This document shows positions 10,373-26,340 of a stretch of 64,000 nucleotides of DNA, one piece after another. The notes under the pieces were generated by a model, which was given only the letters and a program-made list of their open reading frames with translations, did no database searches and was not told the origin of the DNA. Within the stretch, counting starts at the first letter, position 1; the number at the start of each line of letters is the position of its first letter. A program made the translations under genes and the position numbers. The stretch spans positions 62,001-126,000 of the forward strand of contig JAJTHZ010000067.1 of assembly GCA_021299185.1 (NCBI GenBank), given 5' to 3'. This DNA comes from Lysobacteraceae bacterium. GTDB taxonomy: Bacteria; Pseudomonadota; Gammaproteobacteria; Xanthomonadales; Ahniellaceae.

Positions 10373-12394
10373 ATGAAAAGAATCGTCGCTCCACGAGGCC
10401 TCCTGGCTCGCGCCATCGCAACGGCGCTGGCGGCCGTGCCGGTCATTCTGCTGCCGAATGCTGCCGCTGCCGAAGACGTTGACCTCGGCAACCTCGGTGA
10501 CCGCGGGTTCCGCATCGACGGCATCGATGCCAGTGAGCGCTCGGGTTACAGCGTCTCCGGCGCCGGCGATGTCAATGGCGATGGGCTTGCGGATCTGGTC
10601 GTCGGCGCGTTGTCCGCCGACCCCGGCGGCGACGTCTCTGCAGGCGAGACCTACGTGGTGTTCGGCAAGACCGGCAGCACGGTGGTCGATCTGGCCAATC
10701 TCGGCAGTGGCGGCTTCCGGATCGAAGGCATCGATGCCGGCGACTCATCGGGCGTCAGCGTCTCCGGCGCGGGCGATGTCAATGGCGATGGCCTCGGGGA
10801 CATAATCATTGGCGCATTCACTGCCGGCTCCGGCGAGAACCTGTTTGCCGGCGAGAGTTACGTGGTGTTCGGCAAGACCGACAACAGGACGGTCGATCTT
10901 GGCAATCTCGGCGCGGGAGGCTTCCGGATCGACGGTATCGATGCTCGCGACAACTCTGGCCGCAGCGTCTCCGGCGCGGGCGATGTCAATGGCGACGGCC
11001 TCGCCGACCTGATCGTCGGCGCAGGCGGCGCCGACTCGGGCAGTGGCGGAGGTGTCGGCGAGAGTTACGTCGTCTTCGGCAAGACCAGCAGCACGGTGGT
11101 CGATCCGGCCAATCTCGGCAGTGGCGGCTTCCGGATCGAAGGCATCGATGGCGGCGACTCATCGGGCGGCAGCGTCTCCGGCGCTGGCGATGTCAATGGC
11201 GACGGCCTCGCCGACCTGATCCTCGGCGCGTATGGCGCCGACCCCGGCGGAGACGGCTATGCCGGCGAGAGCTACGTCGTGTTCGGCAAGGCCAGCAACA
11301 CGGCGGTCGATCTCGGCAACCTCGGCGCAGGAGGCTTCCGCATTGAAGGCATCGCTGCAGGTGACCGTTCTGGCCGCAGTGTCGCCGGCGCGGGCGATGT
11401 CAACGGCGATGGCCTGGCCGACCTGATCCTCGGCGCGTATCGCGCGAACCGGGACCGCGTCTTCAGGGCTGGGGAAAGCTACGTCGTGTTCGGCAAGGCG
11501 AGCAACGGAGCGGTCGATCTCGCCAACCTTGGCAGCGGAGGCTTCCGCATTGTCGGCATCGATCCATATGACCACTCGGGCTTCAGCGTCTCCGGAGCGG
11601 GCGACGTCGACGGCGATGGCCTGGCCGACCTGATCGTTGGGGCGTACCGCGGCGACCCCGGCGGCGTGGCCACTGCCGGCGAGAGCTACGTCGTGTTCGG
11701 CAAGTTCAGCAGCACGGCGGTCGATCTGAGCGCGCTCGGCAGCGGTGGTTTCCGCATCAATGGATACGATGTGCAGGATTACTCGGGCTTCAGCGTGTCC
11801 GGCGCGGGCGATGTCAACGGCGATGGCCTGGCCGACCTCCTCGTCGGCGCTTATCGCGCCGCCCCCGGCGGAGACGCCCTTGCCGGCCAGACGTACGTGG
11901 TGTTCAGTGCCTCGGCGCCCCCGCTCGATGCCACCTACCGCGCACGCAGTCGCGACGGTAATCCGCCGCGGACTGCCGTCGGCATCACTGGAGATGGCAG
12001 CAACGACAGCACCCCCGATGCGCGGTTCTGGGTTGATTTCGCGGATGGTGATGACCCGGCCGCCGCGGCCTCGATCGAGACCGTGACACTCACCCGGTCC
12101 AACGGAGGCTTCGCGGGGGCGGCGGCGAACGTGTCCTGGCAGCTGCAGACCACCCGCCAAGGCTGGACGTCTGCCGAGGTCAAGGTGCGCTACCTCGACA
12201 GTGAGCTGACGGTCACTGACGAAAGCTCGCTGGAACTGGTCTTCTCACCAACCGGAAGCGCGCCGTTTGCGCCACTGCCCAGCGTGGTGAATCCGCTCGA
12301 CAACACGATCAGCACCACGATCCCACAGGCGGGCTTTCTCTATCTTCGCGACTTCAGCATTTTCGCCAACGACTTCGAGGCGCCACCGCCCTGA
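10373..12394 (+). CDS. Secreted FG-GAP repeat protein 3 (seven-bladed propeller)
   Basis: The third tandem paralogue has 673 residues, the same length as copy 1. A signal peptide runs to about NAAAAE. Seven FG-GAP repeats follow with intact DVNGDGLAD-type loops; blade six has DVDGDGLAD. The C-terminal domain starts at ATYRARSRDG and ends IFANDFEAPPP, so the DGFE tail of the other copies has become NDFE. The 248-nt gap before it equals the gap before copy 2, and both gaps carry a related leader just upstream of the start (TAxCCTTTT followed by a GC-rich stretch). Gene and promoter were therefore duplicated together. Function is unknown beyond the extracellular propeller inference. Confidence 0.88.
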   Translation: MKRIVAPRGLLARAIATALAAVPVILLPNAAAAEDVDLGNLGDRGFRIDGIDASERSGYSVSGAGDVNGDGLADLVVGALSADPGGDVSAGETYVVFGKTGSTVVDLANLGSGGFRIEGIDAGDSSGVSVSGAGDVNGDGLGDIIIGAFTAGSGENLFAGESYVVFGKTDNRTVDLGNLGAGGFRIDGIDARDNSGRSVSGAGDVNGDGLADLIVGAGGADSGSGGGVGESYVVFGKTSSTVVDPANLGSGGFRIEGIDGGDSSGGSVSGAGDVNGDGLADLILGAYGADPGGDGYAGESYVVFGKASNTAVDLGNLGAGGFRIEGIAAGDRSGRSVAGAGDVNGDGLADLILGAYRANRDRVFRAGESYVVFGKASNGAVDLANLGSGGFRIVGIDPYDHSGFSVSGAGDVDGDGLADLIVGAYRGDPGGVATAGESYVVFGKFSSTAVDLSALGSGGFRINGYDVQDYSGFSVSGAGDVNGDGLADLLVGAYRAAPGGDALAGQTYVVFSASAPPLDATYRARSRDGNPPRTAVGITGDGSNDSTPDARFWVDFADGDDPAAAASIETVTLTRSNGGFAGAAANVSWQLQTTRQGWTSAEVKVRYLDSELTVTDESSLELVFSPTGSAPFAPLPSVVNPLDNTISTTIPQAGFLYLRDFSIFANDFEAPPP

Positions 12395-12609
12395 GCCATT
12401 TGGGTGTTTGCCCAGACCGGCCGCGTCTGCCGCAGTCCCTTGTCTGCGGCCTCATCTCGGCGGCTCAAGGCAGGCAGCGCGGCAGAGTGGAGCTGACCTG
12501 ACGGTGCGCGTCGAAAACGCGCATGGCCGTCGGCGCGCAGCGCCGAGAGCTTGGACGGCGCGAGGCACTGGAGCTGCCATCGCCCCGTTAGGGCATCATA
12601 TGGTCTTCC

Positions 12610-15133
<2,524 letters not shown>

Positions 15134-15144
15134 TGCCGGCCCAT

Positions 15145-15206
15145 GCCCCGGCGGCGGGTGCCGCCGGGGCCAGCGTCCGCGACCGGCCGCCGGGCCGGTC
15201 GCGGAC
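15145..15206 (+). terminator. Tandem 3' hairpins after katG
   Basis: Two perfect GC hairpins follow the katG stop. The first is 15145-15155 with 15160-15170 (11-bp stem, 4-nt loop). The second is 15175-15187 with 15194-15206 (13-bp stem, 6-nt loop). There is no U-tract, so this is an RNA stabiliser or atypical terminator rather than a classical intrinsic one. Confidence 0.5.
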
Positions 15207-15284
15207 GTGCGGGGCCCGGCGTCGATTTGCTATGGTCCGCACAGTCGCCGGCGGGGTGCCGGCATGTGTTCCGAGGACGGACCC

Positions 15285-15569
15285 GTGGCTGCACCGGATG
15301 AACGCGTCGAACTGATCCGCCAACGCATCACCGCGGCCCTTGCGCCGTCGAGCCTGTCCGTGACCGACGACAGCCACCGGCACGCCGGGCACGAGGGCGC
15401 GCGCGACGGGCGCGGCCACTTCACGGTCGACATCGTGTCGTCCGCCTTCGACGGGCGCGCGCCCCTGGCGCGCCATCGGATGGTCTATGCCGCGCTCGGC
15501 GAACTGATGGCCACCGACATCCATGCGCTGGCGATCCGCGCGCGGACGCCGGGTGAGGCCGCCTCGTGA
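15285..15569 (+). CDS. bolA: BolA family protein
   Basis: A small (94-residue) protein of the BolA/IbaG family, which pairs with monothiol glutaredoxins in iron-sulfur trafficking and affects stress morphology. The hallmark core is clear: SLSVTDDSHRHAGH, then GHFTVDIVS, then LARHRMVYAALGELMATDIHALAI. This includes the conserved histidines and the helix ending in the invariant HAL. The GTG at 15285 has GAGGA 7 nt upstream. An ATG at 15264 would add seven residues and is the alternative. It stands alone between katG and smc. Confidence 0.9.
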   Translation: MAAPDERVELIRQRITAALAPSSLSVTDDSHRHAGHEGARDGRGHFTVDIVSSAFDGRAPLARHRMVYAALGELMATDIHALAIRARTPGEAAS

Positions 15570-15745
15570 CGCCCGCAATCCACTGATCCGGAACGGCTTT
15601 CTGGCGCAGCCCGGGCGCCGTGGCGGCGCACGTTGCGAGTCGGGGCCGAGGCGCGGACAATGGCCGTTTCGCGCCCGCTCCGGCGGGGCCCGGGCCTTCG
15701 CGGCCCGCCGGCGGACCTTCGCCGACGACCCCCTCTCCCGACCCG

Positions 15746-18700
15746 ATGCGCCTGTCCTCCATCAAGCTGTCCGGCTTCAAGAGCTTCGTCGACCCGACCA
15801 CGCTCCACCTGCCGACCAACCTCACCGGCATCGTCGGCCCGAACGGCTGCGGCAAGTCGAACATCATCGACGCCATCCGCTGGGTGATGGGCGAGAGCGC
15901 GGCCAGCCGCCTGCGTGGCGATGCAATCACCGACGTGATCTTCTCCGGCTCCGGCAGCCGCAAGCCGGTCGGCACCGCCACGGTCGAACTGATCTTCGAC
16001 AACAGCGACGGCCTGGTCGGCGGCGAGTACGCTGGCTTCGCCGAGATCTCGGTCAAGCGCACGGTCAGCCGCGACGGCCAGTCGAGCTACTTCCTCAACG
16101 GCGGCCGCTGCCGCCGGCGCGACATCATCGACGTGTTCCTCGGCACCGGTCTCGGCGCGCGGTCCTATTCGATCATCGAGCAGGGCATGATCTCGCAGAT
16201 CGTCGAGGCCCGGCCGGAGGAACTGCGCACGCACCTGGAGGAAGCCGCCGGCATCTCCAAGTACAAGGAGCGCCGCAAGGAGACCGAATCGCGCATCAAG
16301 TCGACGCGCGAGAACCTGGAGCGCCTGAACGACGTGCGGCAGGAGGTCGAGAAGAACCTCGACCACCTCAACCGCCAGGCCCGCGCCGCCGAGCGCTGGC
16401 AGAAGCTGAAGGCCGAGTCGGCGCGGGTCGAGGCCGAACTGAAGGCACTGTCGCTCAAGGCGCAGGAGATGGAGCTCGATGCGCGCGGCGCCGCGCTGCG
16501 CGAGAGCGAGAGCGAAATCGAGCGCATCACCGCCGAGCAGCGCGCCGTCGAGGCCCAGCTCGAGACCTTCCGCGACCGCCAGATCGCCGCCAGCGACCGC
16601 TTCAACGCGGTGCAGGCCGAGGTCTACCGGGTCGGCGGCGAGATCGCCCGCGTCGAGCAGCAGATCCAGCACAACAAGGACCTCGCCGAGCGTCTTCAGC
16701 ACGCCGCGCGCGAGACCGAATCGCAACTGGCCGAACTCACCGGCCACCTGCTCGGCGACCGCGGCCAGATCGAGGAGATGACGCTGGCGCTGGAAGAGGC
16801 CACGCCGCGCATCGAGGCACTGGAGGCCGAGGCCGAATCGCGCAGCGAGGCGCTGCGGCTGGCCGAGCAGTCGCTGGCCGACTGGCAGGTGCGCTGGGAT
16901 GCCTACGCCAAGGACAGCGGCGAGGCCGCACGCCTGTCCGAGGTCGAACGCACGCGGCTGGACTACCTCGATCGGCAGGCCCTGGAGATCGCCCGCCGCC
17001 TGGAGCAGCTGGAAGCCGAACGTGCGCAGGCCGACGTGGCGAAGATCGGCGAGGCCGCGGGCCTGCTCGATGCCGAGCAGGACACCCAGCGCGAGCGCGT
17101 CGAGACGCTGACCACGTCGCTGGACGAGCGCAAGCGCCATCTGGAGCAACTGACCGAACAGCGCAACGCCGCGCAGGCCGAGCTGTCGCGCTGCCGCCAG
17201 GCGATGGAGTCGGCGAAGGGCCGGCTCGCCTCGCTGGAGGCGCTGCAGCACGCCGCACTCGGGCAGGAGAAGGGCGAGGCGAAGGAGTGGCTGGAACGCA
17301 TCGGCCTCGGCGGCCGGCGCCGGCTCGGCGAGGCGCTGGAAGTGGCCGACGGCTGGGAGCGCGCGGTCGAGACCGTGCTCGGCGGCGTGCTCGACGGTGT
17401 ACTGGTCGACGGCCCGCACGACTTCGCCGACCGCTTCGGCGAACTCGGGCAGGCCAACGTCAGTCTCTTCGCGGATGCAGCGGGGGGCAGTGGCGCGGTC
17501 GGCACCCTGGCCGCCAACGTGCGCGGCCCGGCGGCCGTGCTGGCCCTGCTGTCGAAGGTGCGCACCGCCGAAAGCCTCGGCCAGGCGCGCGGTCTCGCGC
17601 GTCGCCTCGCACCCGGCGAGTCGGTCATCACCCCATCCGGCGAGTGGCTCGGCGCCGACTGGGCGCGGATCAGCCGCGGCAGCGCCGCGCAGCAGGGCGT
17701 GATCGCGCGCGAGCGCGAGATCCACGCCGCGACCGCCGAGCGCGACGCGCAGGAAGCCCGCTCGCAGGCGCTGCTGGAGCGCCTCGACCAGTTGAAGTCC
17801 GAGTCCGGCGACGCCGAGATTTCGCGCGACGACGCCCAGCGCGAGCTGTATGCCGCGCACCGCCGCCTGTCCGAGATCGCCGGCCAGCTGCAGAGCCACC
17901 AGGGACGCCTGGAGGCCGCGCGCCAGCGCAGCGCCCGCATCGAGCAGGAAACCGGCGAACTGCGCACGCGCCTGGCCGAGGTCGAGGAGCAGACCCGCGA
18001 ATCGCGGCGCCAGCTCGACGCCTCGGTCGGCCGCATGGGCGACCTCGAGGCCGACCGCACGCGCCTCGACGCCGAGCGGCGCAGCCTGCTGGAGCGCCGC
18101 GAGGAGGCGCGCATCGATGCCCGCGAGGCGCGCGAACAGGCCCATGCGGTGTCGCTGCAGGTCGAGTCGCGCCGCGCCGCGCTGCGCGCGCTGGAGCAGT
18201 CGGTGGCGCGGATGGACACCCAGCAGCGCGCGCTGTCCTCGCGCGCGCAGGAAATCGCCGACCAGCTCGCCACCGGTGGCGAGCCGATGGACCGCCTGGA
18301 CGCCGAGCGCCGCACCTACCTCGACCAGCGCCTGCTGGTCGACAAGGAACTGGTCGAGGCGCGCAAGGCGCTGGACGAGCTCGACGCCGAGACGCGCCAG
18401 TACGACACCGAGCGCCACCGCATCGAACGCGCGCTGGCCGAGGCGCGCGAGCGGCTGTCGGCGCAGCGGCTGGAAGAGCAGGGCACGCGCCTGCGCGCCG
18501 GCCAGCTGGCCGAGGCGATCGCTGCCGCCGGCTTCGACGCGCAGGCGGTGATCGCGGAACTCCCGCCCGAGGCCGATGCCGAATCGTGGCAGTCGCGCCA
18601 TGTCGACCTGGAGGCGAAGATCAAGCGCCTCGAGCCGGTCAACCTCGCCGCGATCAGCGAACACGCCGAGCAGAGCGAGCGCAAGAACTACCTCGACGCG

Positions 18701-19246
18701 CAGTTGAACGACCTCAACACCGCGCTGGAGACGCTCGAGAACGCGATCAGGAAGATCGACCGCGAGACGCGCACGCGCTTCAAGGAGACCTTCGACAAGG
18801 TCAACCAGGGCCTGCAGGAACTCTTCCCGCGCCTGTTCGGCGGCGGCCACGCCTACCTCGAGCTCACCGGCGAGGACCTGCTCGACACCGGCGTGGCGAT
18901 CATGGCGCGCCCGCCCGGCAAGCGGGTCACCAACATCTCGCTGCTGTCCGGCGGCGAGAAGGCGCTGACCGCGGTGGCGCTGGTGTTCGCCATCTTCCGC
19001 CTCAACCCGGCGCCGTTCTGCCTGCTCGACGAGGTCGACGCGCCGCTGGACGAGGCCAACGTCGGCCGTTTCTGCCAGATGGTGGCCGAGATGAGCGAGC
19101 GGGTGCAGTTCATCTGTGTCACCCACAACAAGGTGACCATGGAGGCGGCGCGCCAGCTGTGCGGGGTGACGATGCGCGAAGCCGGCGTCTCGCGGCTGGT
19201 GCAGGTCGACCTCGCCGAGGCCGCCAAGCTGGCCGGCGCGGCCTGA
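15746..19246 (+). CDS. smc: Chromosome partition protein Smc
   Basis: An SMC condensin subunit of 1166 residues that compacts and segregates the chromosome with ScpA/ScpB. The N-terminal head has Walker A GPNGCGKSN near residue 32. Two long Glu/Arg/Ala/Leu-rich coiled coils flank a hinge around residues 500-660 (the GLGGRRRLGEALEVADG and VETVLGGVLDGVLVDG regions). The C-terminal head has the signature LLSGGEKALTAVAL and Walker B FCLLDEVDAPLDEAN. The ATG at 15746 gives the family start MRLSSIKLSGFKSFVDPT. zipA and ligA follow, the conserved gammaproteobacterial order. scpA/scpB are not in the window. Confidence 0.97.
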   Translation: MRLSSIKLSGFKSFVDPTTLHLPTNLTGIVGPNGCGKSNIIDAIRWVMGESAASRLRGDAITDVIFSGSGSRKPVGTATVELIFDNSDGLVGGEYAGFAEISVKRTVSRDGQSSYFLNGGRCRRRDIIDVFLGTGLGARSYSIIEQGMISQIVEARPEELRTHLEEAAGISKYKERRKETESRIKSTRENLERLNDVRQEVEKNLDHLNRQARAAERWQKLKAESARVEAELKALSLKAQEMELDARGAALRESESEIERITAEQRAVEAQLETFRDRQIAASDRFNAVQAEVYRVGGEIARVEQQIQHNKDLAERLQHAARETESQLAELTGHLLGDRGQIEEMTLALEEATPRIEALEAEAESRSEALRLAEQSLADWQVRWDAYAKDSGEAARLSEVERTRLDYLDRQALEIARRLEQLEAERAQADVAKIGEAAGLLDAEQDTQRERVETLTTSLDERKRHLEQLTEQRNAAQAELSRCRQAMESAKGRLASLEALQHAALGQEKGEAKEWLERIGLGGRRRLGEALEVADGWERAVETVLGGVLDGVLVDGPHDFADRFGELGQANVSLFADAAGGSGAVGTLAANVRGPAAVLALLSKVRTAESLGQARGLARRLAPGESVITPSGEWLGADWARISRGSAAQQGVIAREREIHAATAERDAQEARSQALLERLDQLKSESGDAEISRDDAQRELYAAHRRLSEIAGQLQSHQGRLEAARQRSARIEQETGELRTRLAEVEEQTRESRRQLDASVGRMGDLEADRTRLDAERRSLLERREEARIDAREAREQAHAVSLQVESRRAALRALEQSVARMDTQQRALSSRAQEIADQLATGGEPMDRLDAERRTYLDQRLLVDKELVEARKALDELDAETRQYDTERHRIERALAEARERLSAQRLEEQGTRLRAGQLAEAIAAAGFDAQAVIAELPPEADAESWQSRHVDLEAKIKRLEPVNLAAISEHAEQSERKNYLDAQLNDLNTALETLENAIRKIDRETRTRFKETFDKVNQGLQELFPRLFGGGHAYLELTGEDLLDTGVAIMARPPGKRVTNISLLSGGEKALTAVALVFAIFRLNPAPFCLLDEVDAPLDEANVGRFCQMVAEMSERVQFICVTHNKVTMEAARQLCGVTMREAGVSRLVQVDLAEAAKLAGAA

Positions 19247-19319
19247 ACCGCACCGGGCACGACCGAGTGACGCGCCGGTGCCATAATCGGCGCGACCGAC
19301 CCGCAACGACCGGCCCCGC

Positions 19320-23192
<3,873 letters not shown>

Positions 23193-23267
23193 GTGCGTTT
23201 CCCCCGCGTTTCTGCTGCGTCGGCAGCCGGCGTCCCGGCGCCGGATGGGCACGGTGTTAAGAACGCG

Positions 23268-23297
23268 TTGATATGTCGTTGCGGTTTCGTGAATACT
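23268..23297 (+). promoter_or_regulatory. Possible sigma-70 promoter of the TonB-dependent receptor
   Basis: TTGATA at 23268-23273 and AATACT at 23292-23297 are separated by 18 nt, in a locally AT-richer patch within the 239-nt gap before the receptor gene. The -10 matches the consensus at only four of six positions, so this is tentative. Confidence 0.3.
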
Positions 23298-23431
23298 GTG
23301 TCGCGGCGTGGCGGGGAAGGGGGCCCCGCGGCGCCGTGCCGGCGAAACCCGGAAGGTCGATCGGGAGCCGCCTCCGCAGGAGCCGGTGCGCATCCGCGCG
23401 CCCGGACCAACCACAGAATGGGGAGTCATCC

Positions 23432-26296
23432 ATGAAGCACACACGCCAACCGCTCGCACGCGCGATCCGCGCCGCGCTCTGCCTCGGCGCCACCACCGTG
23501 GCGCTGTCGATCGCCGTGCCGCTGGCGGCGCAGGAAAAGACGCTGGAGCGCATCGAGGTCACCGGATCGCGCATCAAGAAGGCCGAGATCGAAGGCCAGG
23601 CGCCGGTCCAGGTCATCACGCGGGAGCAGATCGACCAGTCGGGCGTGAGCTCGGTGGCCGACCTGCTGCAGCAGCTCACGGTGTCGGGCTCGGCGCTCAA
23701 CACCAAGTTCAACTCCTCCGGCAACTTCGGCTTCCCGCCGGACGGCGGCGGCGTGGGTGCCGGCGCGGCGACGGTGGACCTGCGCCACCTCGGCGCCAAG
23801 CGCGTGCTGGTGCTGGTCGACGGGATCCGCTGGGTCAACGAGAGTTCCGGCTCCGGCGTCGGCGGCGTGGTCGACCTCAACACCATCCCGCTGGCGGTGA
23901 TCGACCGCATCGAGGTGCTCGAGGACGGCGCCTCGTCGATCTACGGCTCCGACGCGATCGCAGGCGTGGTCAACATCATCACCCGCCGCAGCGCCGACGG
24001 CGTGCACCTGCACCTCGGCTACGGCGAGAACGAAGAGGGCGACGGCGCCACCACCGACGCGGAGGTCGGCTTCGGCGGCAGCGGCGAGCGGCACACCTTC
24101 TTCCTGGCCGCCAGCTACCACGAGACCGACGCGATCTTCTCGCGCGACCGCGAGCTCTCCAGCTTCCCGGTGCCCGGCACCGGCGTCGCACTGGGCAGCT
24201 CGTCGATCCCGGCCGGCCGCTTCATCGTGCGCGACCCCAACACCGGCCGCACGCTGGACATCGTGCCGAACGGCCTCAACCCGGTCTACAACCCGGCGCA
24301 GACCTGCCCGGGGCCGCGCACCGACGGCTTCCGCTGCTTCACCAGCGCCGATCGCTTCAACTTCGCACAGTTCAACCTGCTGCTGACGCCGAGCGAACGG
24401 CGCAGCCTGTTCGGCCAGGCACGGGTCGACCTCGGCGAAGACATGCAGTGGTGGATCAAGGGCCTGTACAACAACCGCGAGTCGCTGAACCAGGCCGCGC
24501 CCGAGCCGTTCTTCTTCGGCGCCGCGGTGCCGTCGAACTTCTGGGCCGACAACGTCCGCATCCCGCGCAACCACCCGTTCAACCCGTTCGGCTTCGATCT
24601 GAACGGCGGGGCAGGGGGCAACTTCCAGCTCGGCGGGCGCCGCCCGCTGGAGGGCGGCCCGCGCCGGTTCTTCCAGGACGTCGACACCTGGTACTTCGCC
24701 ACCGGACTGGAGGGCACGGTCGGCTTCGCCGATCGCAGCTGGTTCTGGGACCTCAACGCCGTGTTCAGCGAGAGCAAGGCGGTGCAGACCAACTTCGGCA
24801 GCTACAACGCGCGCCGGGCCTTCATCGCGCTGGGCGACCCCGCCGTCTGCGCGGCCAACCCGGGCTGCACGCCGCTCAACATCTTCGGCCAGGGCAGCAT
24901 CACGCCCGCGATGCTGGCCTACATCCAGCCGGTGCTGACCGACCGCAGCGACAACCAGCTCACGCAGTTCTCCGCGAACCTCAGTGGCGACCTGTTCGAG
25001 CTGCCGGCCGGCCCGCTGTCCTTCGCCACCGGCTACGAACACCGCGAGGTCGAGGGCTCCTACCGGCCGGACGGGCTGACCATTGCCGGTGAATACAACG
25101 GCGTGGTCTCGCGGCCGACCGCGGGCAGCTTCGACGTCGACGAGTTCTTCGTCGAGTTCAACGTGCCGCTGCTGGCCGACGTCACCGCCGTGCAGTCGCT
25201 GGACCTCAGCATCGCCGCCCGTTATTCGGACTACTCGACCTTCGGCGGCGAGACCACCGGCAAGGCCGGGCTTCGCTGGCAGGTGAACGACCAGCTGCTG
25301 CTGCGCGGCACCTTCGCCGAGGGCCTGCGCGCGCCCAACGTGGGCGAGCTCTTCGGCGGCCTGAGCGGCTTTGACGCGGTGCTCAACGACCCGTGCTCGG
25401 CGAACCGTCCTGGCGGCCGCGCGCCCAACTGCACCCAGCTCGGCGTGCCGGCCAGCTACGTGCAGCCGAACCCGCAGATCTCGGTGCTCACCGGCGGCAA
25501 CATCGCCCTCGAGCCCGAGACCTCGGACAGCTTCACGGCGGGCTTCGTGTTCAGCCCGGCGTTCGGCGCGGATGCCGCGTGGTCCAAGCGCCTCGACTTC
25601 GAGGTCACCTACTACGACCACGAGATCGACGGCGGCATCCAGGCGGTCGACGCGCAGACCCAGCTGAACCTGTGCGTGCAGACCCTCAGCGACGCCTTCT
25701 GCAACGGCATCAGCCGCAACAGCCTCGGCGCCATCGACCGCTTCGAGAACTTCCTGACCAACATCGGGCGGATCGAGACCAACGGCTACGACCTGAACAT
25801 CGGCTGGGCCCTGCCGGAGTCGAACTGGGGCGATTTCGTCGTCTCCTGGCGCAACACGTGGGTCGACGACTACGAGGCGATCGGCGCCGCGGGCGCCCGC
25901 CAGCCGCAGGGCGTGGGCATCGAGGTGTCGAACAGCGCGATCCCGGAGTGGACCTCCAACCTCGGGCTGGCCTGGTCCTACGGTGACTTCGACGCCGGCT
26001 GGACTATGCGCCACGTGAGCGACCTCGAGGAGTCGTGCGGTTCGGCGGCGACGTTCCCGGTCTGTCGCAACGACCCGCGCACGGGCCGCAACCGCCTCGG
26101 CAGCACGACCTACCACGACCTGCAGGTGGCGTGGGAGACGAAGTGGATCGCCGACATGAAGCTGACCGCGGGCGTCAACAACGCCTTCGACAAGGCGGCC
26201 CCGATCTGCCTGTCGTGCACGCTCAACGGCTACGACGCGTCGACCTACGACGTGCCCGGCCGCGTGTGGTACCTGCGCGCCGACTTCAAGTTCTAA
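23432..26296 (+). CDS. TonB-dependent outer-membrane receptor
   Basis: A 954-residue outer-membrane transporter. A Sec signal peptide covers residues 1 to about 33 (cut near LAAQ). A TonB-box-like region and plug domain follow ([31 protein letters not shown], then [20 protein letters not shown]-like motifs). A 22-strand barrel follows and ends [11 protein letters not shown] with the C-terminal Phe needed by BamA. The GSRIKK start and plug style match the large xanthomonad receptor family for peptides, carbohydrates or chelates; the substrate cannot be read here. GGGGAG lies just before the ATG at 23432. No TonB or transport gene adjoins it; an ExbBD-type pair lies near 43 kb. The next gene is convergent. 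Confidence 0.93.
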   Translation: MKHTRQPLARAIRAALCLGATTVALSIAVPLAAQEKTLERIEVTGSRIKKAEIEGQAPVQVITREQIDQSGVSSVADLLQQLTVSGSALNTKFNSSGNFGFPPDGGGVGAGAATVDLRHLGAKRVLVLVDGIRWVNESSGSGVGGVVDLNTIPLAVIDRIEVLEDGASSIYGSDAIAGVVNIITRRSADGVHLHLGYGENEEGDGATTDAEVGFGGSGERHTFFLAASYHETDAIFSRDRELSSFPVPGTGVALGSSSIPAGRFIVRDPNTGRTLDIVPNGLNPVYNPAQTCPGPRTDGFRCFTSADRFNFAQFNLLLTPSERRSLFGQARVDLGEDMQWWIKGLYNNRESLNQAAPEPFFFGAAVPSNFWADNVRIPRNHPFNPFGFDLNGGAGGNFQLGGRRPLEGGPRRFFQDVDTWYFATGLEGTVGFADRSWFWDLNAVFSESKAVQTNFGSYNARRAFIALGDPAVCAANPGCTPLNIFGQGSITPAMLAYIQPVLTDRSDNQLTQFSANLSGDLFELPAGPLSFATGYEHREVEGSYRPDGLTIAGEYNGVVSRPTAGSFDVDEFFVEFNVPLLADVTAVQSLDLSIAARYSDYSTFGGETTGKAGLRWQVNDQLLLRGTFAEGLRAPNVGELFGGLSGFDAVLNDPCSANRPGGRAPNCTQLGVPASYVQPNPQISVLTGGNIALEPETSDSFTAGFVFSPAFGADAAWSKRLDFEVTYYDHEIDGGIQAVDAQTQLNLCVQTLSDAFCNGISRNSLGAIDRFENFLTNIGRIETNGYDLNIGWALPESNWGDFVVSWRNTWVDDYEAIGAAGARQPQGVGIEVSNSAIPEWTSNLGLAWSYGDFDAGWTMRHVSDLEESCGSAATFPVCRNDPRTGRNRLGSTTYHDLQVAWETKWIADMKLTAGVNNAFDKAAPICLSCTLNGYDASTYDVPGRVWYLRADFKF

Positions 26297-26307
26297 GCGC
26301 AGCGCGC

Positions 26308-26335
26308 GCTGCCCCGGGCATGGCCCCGGGGCAGC
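26308..26335. terminator. Bidirectional hairpin between convergent genes
   Basis: A perfect 11-bp GC stem (26308-26318 with 26325-26335, 6-nt loop) fills the 44-nt gap between the receptor stop and the stop of the minus-strand MFS gene. No T-tract. Its position suggests a shared terminator. Confidence 0.55.
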
Positions 26336-26340
26336 GTGGT

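Noticed and set aside
5830-12394. CRISPR or non-coding tandem repeat
   Set aside because: The roughly 198-bp periodicity is in frame and encodes FG-GAP blades with synonymous differences.
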